Positions 53,501-62,500 of a stretch of DNA of 64,000 nucleotides are shown piece by piece; within the stretch, counting starts at the first letter, position 1; each line of letters opens with the position of its first letter. A model generated the notes under the pieces. The model made no database searches. It worked only from the letters and a program-made list of their open reading frames with translations, and was not told the DNA's origin. The position numbers and the translations under genes were made by a program. This stretch comes from an uncultured Bacteroidales bacterium (lineage in GTDB: Bacteria > Bacteroidota > Bacteroidia > Bacteroidales > F082), in assembly GCA_905234645.1 (NCBI GenBank), contig CAJOIS010000001.1, positions 1-64,000 on the forward strand. Direction: 5' to 3'.

Positions 53501-54203
53501 TGAGTGCGAGGTGTTCAACCAATCCAATGGTTTGGCTGACCAGGTAACAAAGCGTGGCTATATCCATTGGATTCAGTTTGGCACCACCATCACAGGTAAT
53601 GTCACCAATACGCTTAGCGGCTGCACCGTCGAGCACAACTTCTATGGTGGAGGCAATTTGGGTAATGTGACGGGTACTGTTACCTCAACGCTGACCGACT
53701 GCACCGTGAAAGGCAGCGTTTTTGGTGGCGGTTATTCAGCTACAGTTCCTACTTTCAATGCTGAAGACAAGGCGGCATCCACTTTCCCATCCATGGATGC
53801 TGCCGGTACGATTACCGAGGGCACCATCCCTTATATGACAGATGAAAATGGGGTGATTTCCTATGAATGGACCAATGATTTGAATGGCGAGACCTTAGCT
53901 AACAGGAAAAAGCATCCCACTTATAAGATTGGTGACAAGTGGTATTGCTATACATGGAAATCGCTTTCCGGACTCGGTGTCGTGACCAGCGATGTCGACT
54001 TGACCATCAAGGGCAGTAGCCGCATCGATGGCAACGTCTTTGGTGGCGGCGATATGAGTGAGGTAGAGGGCAAGACCACCGTCCAGCTGCAGGGTGGCAC
54101 CCATGTGGGTGGCAACGTGTATGGCGGCGGCAACGAAGGCAAAGTCCATGGCGACGCGAAGGTGTTCATCCAGGACGAATCAAATGCAACTTCGGAACCC
54201 TGA
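50514..54203 (+). CDS. Large exported GG-repeat protein, gene A
   Basis: 1,229 residues. A long signal peptide: about 28 polar/basic residues (MNKVLRSNLENKTSVLKVDN then GGRKQGRG), then the core FFMMAFLALFLNGNAWAQ. The N-terminal part (50-260) is GLUG-like beta-helix sequence (GSVGAIAGTASGTSRIYNCG, GSLVGKLEGNARVINCFSY). The middle (about 260-830) is unassigned and includes Tyr/Trp-rich stretches and a DNEPDYCLELQF block. The last third has at least seven [VIL/F][YFC]GG units: EFYGGGINASKPVGGDIDI, KFCGGPRVGSM, TFYGGGNGGNS, VFGGGYSATV, VFGGGDMSEV, VYGGGNEGKV. It ends DESNATSEP without a recognised anchor. First of three consecutive related genes; 66 bp to the next. Confidence 0.85.
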   Translation: MNKVLRSNLENKTSVLKVDNGGRKQGRGVLGFFMMAFLALFLNGNAWAQTTITSLSTIADDLSGNYIITADIDASGFTSSIASFSGTLTAQAFTSGDHKGEFPVISNLSCPIFTTVSGSAHISNIMLKNVSVTGSGSVGAIAGTASGTSRIYNCGILPDAISYDANGVISTGSTVSSSDGYCGSLVGKLEGNARVINCFSYAVITGGTTVAGLVGYIIGSGNQQTTGITQSTVGTLPVVVNCMFYGDITGGTSATTRYPVYGGAMIKNDATNGVNPYNYFRKNAKFDNDYSPSDIERYNRSWPAEEKNLVRFEYYRSVLNSNRKLCTYWVTDKQYGSTTNAPTADDEALIAKWVLDPSIAPYPILKKWGKYPSIINPDKEKVWNSRTNSWVQRDNANEWEGKSWGTITVNINGGEKNSSASDSKVLPITDMDTLNYDYCAYKVQLPYYNEIFGNPNGATHAEKYANNYTDYVVTGWMIDAVSSEGTTHFVANWQTGYNFADRKCTDKDLYLTSGRIFAQGGYYYVPEGVTSITITAKWGKAIYLANRGHSIDQVNVTRSNSFKSGSHFAPAGSVATTFQGQDVYNDLQAAIKALDVATVSNNVPSLTVFDQAIVLISNHQVKNGGTKNQGTQSIGYQSVGYNLDNKWHPFTIMSADFDFDNEPDYCLELQFRENTDRPGIQPVRFDFLPVVELGLAVRHNNLAYAIGIFVPQGYFEITETSFMRTTQFEYDADLNKIETQSPVIINGGEHELFNIRYTVNTIHNRTSYFLLGGHAWIHRFAPGPHPNNGNAAVAKVCLCAVNAIGGEYPEFYLSGINRPDYTPPTLQKPHCYTNGGKFGMMAGAGYEKVEGDVTFRINRSLIDEFYGGGINASKPVGGDIDIVVDNSKVRKFCGGPRVGSMASGKKVTTSATGTIFGTFYGGGNGGNSYFRQNQDDGDWNAQSTTEGIDQWNHRKYNWGKFNPLNHFTEGTTTPVVFDDGTGGTNNTDNKGYHCEYECEVFNQSNGLADQVTKRGYIHWIQFGTTITGNVTNTLSGCTVEHNFYGGGNLGNVTGTVTSTLTDCTVKGSVFGGGYSATVPTFNAEDKAASTFPSMDAAGTITEGTIPYMTDENGVISYEWTNDLNGETLANRKKHPTYKIGDKWYCYTWKSLSGLGVVTSDVDLTIKGSSRIDGNVFGGGDMSEVEGKTTVQLQGGTHVGGNVYGGGNEGKVHGDAKVFIQDESNATSEP

Positions 54204-54269
54204 TAAAGACCACGATAGAGAAAGGCAAGAACAGACACCTTATTAATATATATAGAAGCATATTGACGA

Positions 54270-56549
54270 ATGACAACAAACAACAAACGATCCATGAATA
54301 AGAGATTCGGAAATATCATACCCAAAGTCCTTTTGGCCGCCTTGCTGCTCTCCGGCGGTGCAGCGATGGCACAGCGTAACGAAGCGCCACATGTCTCCGT
54401 GAGCGGCAATGTGTTCGGAGGCGGCAAAAAAGCCAACGTGGGGGGCAACAGCTCTGTGGTGATTGACCAGAGCGACGCCATCATTGGAACCGATGTGTAT
54501 GGCGGCGGCGAAGAGGCCAAGGTGAATACCCTCGATGGTACCACCTATACTGATGGCAAGTCTGCCAGCGTCCTCGTCCATTCGGGTACGGTTCGTGGCA
54601 ATGTCTTTGGCGGAGGCCGCGGCACTACAGGCGTCGCTGCCGACGTGCTTGGCCCTGCGACGGTCACCATCGAAGGTGGAACGGTCATTGCAGGTGTCTA
54701 TGGAGCCAACAACATCAACGGCAATGTAGGTGGCGATGTCGTCGTGGATATCACTGCAGGCACCATCGGGTCTTCCGAAAATCTGGGTCAGACTACACCT
54801 GTGGTTGCCATGGTGTGTGGCGGCGGCTATGGTCAGCTTACCACCACTTCGGGTGATGTTGAGGTCAATATTGGAAACACCTCATCGGGTCCCACCCTCT
54901 ATGCCGACGTCTATGGCGGCTCGGCTTTGGGTAACGTCAATACTCCCAATGGCAACAATAAAACTACCGTCAATATCATGAATGGTACCCTGAACACAAA
55001 CAGGAAAGATGGACAGAATTACCTGGGAGCCCTTTGCTATATCTATCATGGCGGCAATGTTTTTGGCGGCGGACTGGGACAGAAAGCCAGTGCTGCAGTA
55101 GGTAATCCGGGTGATCCAGGCTATGTCCCCGCTCAAGAAGCCATCGAATCCAAGGTTTACGGCGATGTGACCGTCAATATCGGCACGGGAGATGTGGGAC
55201 TGCCAATGGAGATCGAATTAACCGGCTCATTAGCCGGCATAACATTGCACCCGGCATTTACTTTGACAACGCAAGGCTTTGCTACCATCAAAGGCAACAT
55301 CTATGGCTGCAACAACCAAAACGGTGCCCCACAGAAAAGTGTTACCGTGAACGTCTTTAAAACGGCGCACACCCCGAAAGACGAATATGATTACGTTTAT
55401 GCATATTTAGATGACCAAACGGGAAATACTAATCCTGACGCCACCTTCGCCCTCGCCAATGTGTTCGGCGGTAGCAAACAGGCTGACTTCCTCACAGGTG
55501 TAATACCTTATGTGAACATTTATGGCTGCGACAATACCATCGAGCGTACCTTTGGCGGCTGTGATGCAGCGGCATCCAATACTGTGCAAACCATGATTCA
55601 AGGAGGGTGTGTTCGTCAAGCATACGCTGGTGGTAACGGCGAAATCAGCCCGGCCGACGTTAATGGTTCAGTCACCCTTGAAATCCACGGAGGAAAGGCT
55701 GGTAGTACGTTTGGGGGTAGTAACTTGCAAGGAAACATTTCTATTCAACCCTCAATAATGTACACAGGTTCAGAAGGCGGCTGTGGCGCTACCCACGTCA
55801 ACGAGTACTTCGGCGGAGGCAATTTCGCCGACTATCATGGTGATATCGACGCCACCGTCTATTGTGCTGACGGATTGTTCATCGACGATTTGTATGGCGG
55901 CTGCAAACAGGCGGATGTCTTGCCCAGCGGTGAACACATTGGCAATGTGCATTTGGTGGTGGAAGGCGGTACCTACAACAATATCTTCGGCGGCTCACAA
56001 GGAAGACTTCCAGGGACAAACGGAACAGACGACCCGGGGAAATCCGCTGACATTAATGGTTGCATCCTCCTTGAGATTCACGGTGGAAAGGTCAACAATG
56101 CCATCTATGGCGGTAGCCATATCTTGGGCAAAGTTAAGGGTACCATCACCGTCAATATCGAGAACATGGACGGAAGTTGTCCTCTCGATGTGTCGACGGC
56201 CGATGTGTATGGCGGCGGCAACGAGGCCGACTATGACACCGCACCTACTCAAGGTGAGCATGGATACAATTATACCCATCCCAATTATCCTGTGATTAAT
56301 ATCAAGAACGCCACCGTGAGGAATGTGTATGGCGGTGGCTATAAGGCCAATGTCATGGGCAACCCGCAGATTAACCTCAAGCAGGGTGCCAAGGTGCTTG
56401 GCAACGTGTATGGCGGCGGCAACATGGGTGAAGTAAAAGATAGTCCTAATACTACTACAATAGTTGAAGGCAATCCGAAGGTGAACATCGACGGCAAGGA
56501 CACTAGCGAAAACCCGCACGAGATCCCAGAGCATCCGCAGAATGAATGA
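54270..56549 (+). CDS. Large exported GG-repeat protein, gene B
   Basis: 759 residues (751 if ATG 54294 is used). Signal peptide NIIPKVLLAALLLSGGAAMAQ. Almost the whole mature protein consists of about 19 units of roughly 38 residues, each with [VIL][YF]GG[GCS] plus N/K.A.V and then a strand pattern like (V/T)V.I.GGT. One long cassette (54812-55320) with GGGYGQ, GGSALGNVN, GGGLGQ and GCNNQNG also occurs in gene C. It ends NPHEIPEHPQNE with no sorting signal. The regular alternation of Gly-rich turns and short strands suggests a solenoid such as a right-handed beta-helix (inference). Gene C starts 15 bp downstream. Confidence 0.85.
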   Translation: MTTNNKRSMNKRFGNIIPKVLLAALLLSGGAAMAQRNEAPHVSVSGNVFGGGKKANVGGNSSVVIDQSDAIIGTDVYGGGEEAKVNTLDGTTYTDGKSASVLVHSGTVRGNVFGGGRGTTGVAADVLGPATVTIEGGTVIAGVYGANNINGNVGGDVVVDITAGTIGSSENLGQTTPVVAMVCGGGYGQLTTTSGDVEVNIGNTSSGPTLYADVYGGSALGNVNTPNGNNKTTVNIMNGTLNTNRKDGQNYLGALCYIYHGGNVFGGGLGQKASAAVGNPGDPGYVPAQEAIESKVYGDVTVNIGTGDVGLPMEIELTGSLAGITLHPAFTLTTQGFATIKGNIYGCNNQNGAPQKSVTVNVFKTAHTPKDEYDYVYAYLDDQTGNTNPDATFALANVFGGSKQADFLTGVIPYVNIYGCDNTIERTFGGCDAAASNTVQTMIQGGCVRQAYAGGNGEISPADVNGSVTLEIHGGKAGSTFGGSNLQGNISIQPSIMYTGSEGGCGATHVNEYFGGGNFADYHGDIDATVYCADGLFIDDLYGGCKQADVLPSGEHIGNVHLVVEGGTYNNIFGGSQGRLPGTNGTDDPGKSADINGCILLEIHGGKVNNAIYGGSHILGKVKGTITVNIENMDGSCPLDVSTADVYGGGNEADYDTAPTQGEHGYNYTHPNYPVINIKNATVRNVYGGGYKANVMGNPQINLKQGAKVLGNVYGGGNMGEVKDSPNTTTIVEGNPKVNIDGKDTSENPHEIPEHPQNE
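54812..55320 (+). repeat. GG-repeat higher-order cassette, copy 1 (gene B)
   Basis: Order seen: CGGGYGQLT, GDVEVNIG, VYGGSALGNVN, TTVNIMNGTL, VFGGGLGQ, VYGDVTVNIG, IYGCNNQNG. The same order recurs at 61060-61440, 62958-63290 and 63671-64000. Confidence 0.7.
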
Positions 56550-56564
56550 TAATGGTTGAACTAC

Positions 56565-59500
56565 ATGAAGAAACAGTTGAATATACCCAATAGTGAATTG
56601 AAAATGAGAAGGAACAACATAAATATGAGAACATTGTTACAACGCTTGGCAATATGTTGTCTTTTACTGTGGTGTTTCATGGGAAGCACGATGGCACAGA
56701 CCGACAAACCGTATGTGCTGAAGAGGCAGATAGGGGAGACGCACCATTATCTGACTCACGTCAACAACGGAGGGACCTGGTCACTTCAGGATGCCACTGA
56801 ATTCAATCCTGAGACCTGCCTCTGGTATTCCGGCCCCGTGTTTAACGTCTCCGGTACCCACCACAACTATTATTTCTATGACCAAACTGCCGACAAGTAC
56901 CATTTCCTCTCGGCACCCTTGGCAGGCAACCAGGACTTGGGCTTTTCCGCTGAACTGCCCACCACTTCCCATCTGAAAAACCCTGAAGAGATCTACTACT
57001 TCTACGACTGGGACCAGGATGAGTATGGTGGCGGTGTGGCCCGTGGTCACGACGACAACGGCTGGTGGACGGTGCACTGGGTGTCCTATAGCAATCATTA
57101 CCATAAATGGTTGACATCAGAGGATCATTATAATGTTGTGGATAGTGCTGCGAGGTATCGTGAAGTGACCATTACCGAGCATGACAAGTATTTCAACTGG
57201 ACCCAAAACAATATTGGCAATTTGGAGGAGCCTTTTGCGATGAACTGGCATGAAACCCCATCATCGAACGGACACGCACTCTCGATTACCATTGGCAATT
57301 ATTCCTATACTTGCACTCCCGCTTACACTACCTATAATTTCGAGGGTAGTAGCTACAACTTCCAAGGCAATACGCCTTATACGCCCACTCCAAGTAGTCC
57401 CATTCAGGGTAGTGGTTCGGCGGCGTCCTACACTTGGACGATTTTGGGCGAAGGCAATGATTACCTTTCGTTCAGCTCTGAGCCCAATAGTAATGACACG
57501 GTCACCACAGGTGCTACTCCGACCCTTTACTATACCAGAGAGAACACGCAAGGCCGCAAGACGGCTACCTTGACGCTCACCATGACCTTCGGTTCGGGAG
57601 ACAACATCGCCACGGTGGTGCGCACGACTACTGTCACGGTGAACACGCTCTGCCAAAACCCGGCACAGGCCGCGAACCCTGTGGTCAACCACAACGACGT
57701 CACCGTGACATGGTATCCCACCGCCTCACATTATAAGGTGGAATGGAAGAAAGCCTCGGAAAGCGACTGGACTCATGCCAGTTATGCTGAGGTCGGCGAT
57801 GTTACTTCCTATACCATCCACGACTTGGACCAAGTCTTATACCAATATAGGGTGATTGCAAAGTGCGGTGATGACTATCAGACTCCTCCGACGAATCCTA
57901 CAGGCTCGTTTACACCCCAGGCGGCTCCCGATCTGCTGATCTACGGCTCCGTCTTTGGCGGTGGCCGTGCTGCCGACGTGACGGGCAAGGTCGAGGTGAT
58001 CATCGTCAACTGCGACAGCATCGGTGCCGTGTATGGCGGCAACGACATCGCCGGTACGGCCGGTGGTGCTGACGGCGCAATCATCACCTTGGGTGTTAAT
58101 GGCTCGGGTACCGCTCCCCATACCCAGGCTCCCATCAGGATTGGCTCGGTGTATGGCGGCGGCAACGGCTACTATGCCTACGGCAGCCAAGCCTTTGCGC
58201 CTGCCACGGCAACTACCAATACTGTCGCTGCGGGTGCCAGTGTGTATGCCATGTCACTCTCCAACCAATGGGATAACTTAGTATGGACCAACTCGGGCAC
58301 AACGGCTGTCTCGAAACCCTCCATCTCCAAGACTTCCATCACGGTGACCAACGACTATGTGAAGATTGACTCGCTCTTCGGCGGCGCCAAGAATGCTTTT
58401 GTGACCCAAAACAAAGCCAACGATGATGACGTGACCACGACCAACACGAAGACCACCATCAACGGCGGTACCATCTTTGCCGTGTTTGGCGGCAACAACG
58501 TGGGCGGTACCTTGGGAACAGCCCGACAGAAAATCGATGTCACCGCGACGACGGAAGACCGTGACCCCGTCACGGGTACGATAAAATTGGGCCGTACCCA
58601 CGGCATCGGCTACCTCTTCGGTGGCGGCAACATGGTGGCGGGTACGACCACCGAGGTCAACATCACGGGCGGCCAGCTGGACACCATCTTCGGCGGCGGC
58701 AACCGTGAAAGCGTTGTCGCAGCTTGGCTGACGGTCAATTGCGCTGGTGACAAGAAAATCTCCAGTGCGTTGGATGGCAGCGGCAATATCCTTTCCACAT
58801 ACGGTTGGGATGGCGATGCCCTCTATAACGTACACACCCTCTTTGGTGGCAACAACCGCGCTCACATGGACGGCGTGCCTCACATCACCCTGACTTCGGG
58901 CGGCGTGGGCACAGCTTACGGCGGTGGCAATGCCGGCGACATGTTGGCACACATCCATGAACAGATTGAGGAGAATGGCCCTTATGTGGATTACGGCACG
59001 CACATGGTGCTGTCAGAAGACAATATGATTGTCGATTTCCTCTATGGCGGCTGCCAGATGAGTAATGTGGAATACAGCACTTGGGTGGAAATCCAAGGTG
59101 GACACGTGGGTTCTGTGTATGGCGGCTGCAACGTCAGCGGCGATGTGGGCAGCATACGTACAGATCCTGAAGCAACAGCATTCACTGGCGAGGAACCAAA
59201 TCAAGAACCCAATGAAAACTATCAAAAGGTTAAAGGTGCCACCTATGTCAAGGTGACGGGCGGCACCATCTATAGGGATGTCTTCGCGGGCAGTAATGGC
59301 TACTACCACTGTAACGACGGTGTCTACTATGTAGAAGGCTTGAAATTTGGCGATCAAGACGGATCTCCGGAGTATTACGACCCGAACAATCTCTATGTCG
59401 GTCTTCGTGTCCCCACCCACAACGAGACCAATGTGAAGATTTGTGGCGGTACCATCAAAGGCAACGTCTATGCGGGCGGCAACTTGGCTTGCGTGGGCTT

Positions 59501-62500
59501 CACCGACTATACCGTTCCTGAAGAGTTTACTTCTGGCGACAAATTGTATCCCACCTTCGTCGGCTTGACCTTGGTGGAAATGTCGGGTGGCCATGTCGAG
59601 GGCGATGTGTATGGCGGCGGTAGAATGGCTTCCGTCTTCGGCAGCAACTCGGTGAAGGTGTCGGGCGGCACCATCGACGGTGCCCTCTATGGCGGCAACG
59701 ACCGTACCGGCCAGGTGGCCCAGATTACCAACCGCGTCTTGTCTGATGATTATAAATGGGCATCCGATAACATCACCAATTTGAACCAACTCAACGTCAA
59801 GACCTATGTCTGTGTCATGGGTGCTCCTCAAGTCGGCACGGTGTATGGCGGCGGTAATGGCGACTACGACTATACGAGTGAGGATGCCATTCAGTTCTGC
59901 GGCATCACCCCCGACGAGCCCATCCAATCCAACACCTTTGTCGATATCAACATTGATGGCAGTGCCAACGGCCACACTGCCGGTCACATCGGCACGGTGT
60001 ATGGCGGCGGTAACGGCGTCACCGTCATCAACGGCATTACCGTTTTCCTCAATGTCCAAAATGTGGATTACGAGCATGACGGCGACCATGTGGGGACCAT
60101 TTTTGGCGGCAACAACAAAGGTTCGCTGACCCTGGTTCCTGACATCATCCTGAAGGATGGCAAGGTTCACACCGTGTATGGCGGCTGCAACAAAGGCGCC
60201 ATGTATGGCGACTATACATTCAAAACTGGAAGTGGAAACAGCGAACATACTTATCCCAACGTAGGCAGTTTGGTGCGCCTGCGTGATCAATATGTGTTTA
60301 CTCTCAAAGGAGGACAATATAATGCTCAAAATGAGTGGATTGCTAACAATACCGATTATACCCAACCGGTCCATGCCCAAGTGACGGGCGCAGTGTATGG
60401 TGGCTGCCGCATGAACGGCGTGACCACCAACAGTATGGTGCTCGTTGAAGGTCACGGCAACGACCACGTCAATGCGGAACTCTTCGGTGGCAGCGATATC
60501 AGCGGCGTCGTGGGCGGCACCTCCATGGTGGTGATCAACGGTGTCAACACTACCAGTGGTGACTTAATCGCCACGCAGGTAGGTAATGTGTATGGCGGTG
60601 GCAACGGCCACTATGTATATGAAAACAACAATGTATATGTGTTGAACGACGACGGCACGACCGGCGATTTGATCGACCAGGGTACGGCACTGAATCCCAT
60701 TCAGGCCCCTTATTGCAAAGAGACGCTTGTCGAGATGATCAATGGCAACTCGGATCATAACCTCTTCGCGGGCGGTTATGCTGCTCTGTCGGGTAAGACC
60801 ACGATGAATGTCTACGGCGGCACGGTGAACGAAAAGATCTTCGGCGGCGGCAACTTGGCCGGCACGACGAAGGCCAGCTATACGTTCGAAGGCAACTCAT
60901 ATTCTGGCGATGGTACCAGCACCGTCAATGTGACGGGCGGCATGGTGAAAGGCGGCGTCTATGGTGGAAACAACCTCCAAGGCACCATCGCTGACGACAT
61001 CACTGTCAACATCTTGGGCGGCACCTTCGGAACTAGCACCGTTCCGATGACCGATGGCATCTTCGGCGGCGGCTACGGTAACCAAACGCGTACCACCGGC
61101 GACGTCACGGTCAACGTTGACAAAGTGAGTGGTGGCGTGGCTCCTGTCATCTACGGCGACGTGTATGGCGGCTCGGGCTATGGCGATGTGAATACGGAAG
61201 ACGGTAACGACATCACCATGGTCAACATCCTTGACGGTACCATCCACGGTGACATTTACGGCGGTGGTCTGGGACAAAACCAGATTGGTGATGACCCCAC
61301 CACAGCTTATCCTGCCAAAGTCAACGGCAAGGTCTATGTCAATATCGGTAGCGGCGAACTGAATCAAGGCTGCGTCGAGAATCTCACCGGCAACGCCACC
61401 ATCGGTGGCGCGGTGTACGGCTGCAACAACATCAACGGCACGCCGCTCGACGATGTGTTCGTGAATATCTATTCCACTCACCATGAGGGCAACAATGTCT
61501 ATCCCACCAATCCACCGACTACTGTGGTGGGTTTGTCAGCATTGCCACACACTGATGATTATTTTGCCCTTAGCGCGGTCTATGGTGGCGGCAACCGTGC
61601 AGCCTATCTGCCTCCGTTGAACGGAGAAAACCGCAGGTGCGCCACGGTGCATGTGTGGGGTTGCCACGAGAATACCATTAAGGACGTTTACGGTGGCGGC
61701 AACGCTGCCGACGTGGGTAGCACCGGCACCAATGGCGTTGCGGCCAACACGCACGTGATTATCGACGGCGGCCGCATCTACCGCTCGTTTGGCGGTGGTA
61801 ACGGCTACAGCGCCATAGGCAACCACAATGATCCTTCTGGACAGGATTATAACCCCGGTGCCAACATCTACGGCAAGGCCTCTTCACACATCTATTCTGG
61901 CCTGATCGAAGAGGTGTATGGCGGCGCCAACCAGTATGGTTCCATCGATGACATCGACCTCAACGTCTTGTCGTCCAGCTGCTGTCAGGACAAAGCGGTT
62001 TACTGCAAGGTGTTCGGCTGCGCCAATGAGGCCCCCATCAACCACGACATCGTCACGACCATCGGTTGCGGTGTGGGTGAGATTGGCGAACTTTACGGCG
62101 GCTCCAACTTGGCTCCCATTGGCGTCAATGACCCGAACCATAAGGCCAACGTCACGCTCAACCTCTATGGCGGCGAATATGAGAGAGTGTTCGGCGGCTC
62201 GAAAGGCCGTCTCGAGGGCGGCGGGTTATCAGCTGTTTCGGCTGACATCTATGGCGACGTCACACTCAACCTCTATGGCGGTACGGTCCACGATGCCTTT
62301 GGCGGTTCCGACCAATTGGGCAGCATCAAGGGTATCATCACCGTCAATGTGCTTGACGATGAAGGAAGTTGCAAACTTGACCTCACCAACGTGTACGGCG
62401 GTAGCAATCTGGCTGATTACGACCCCTGGACGGTCAATGGTGCAGTAGTGGAAAGCCCCATTGTCAACGTGATGCATATCAATAATGTGGATGTAGTAGG

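Noticed and set aside
1200-54203. Shared C-terminal TSEP in the first gene and in gene A
   Set aside because: Only four residues match; the preceding residues and codons differ, so it is probably chance.
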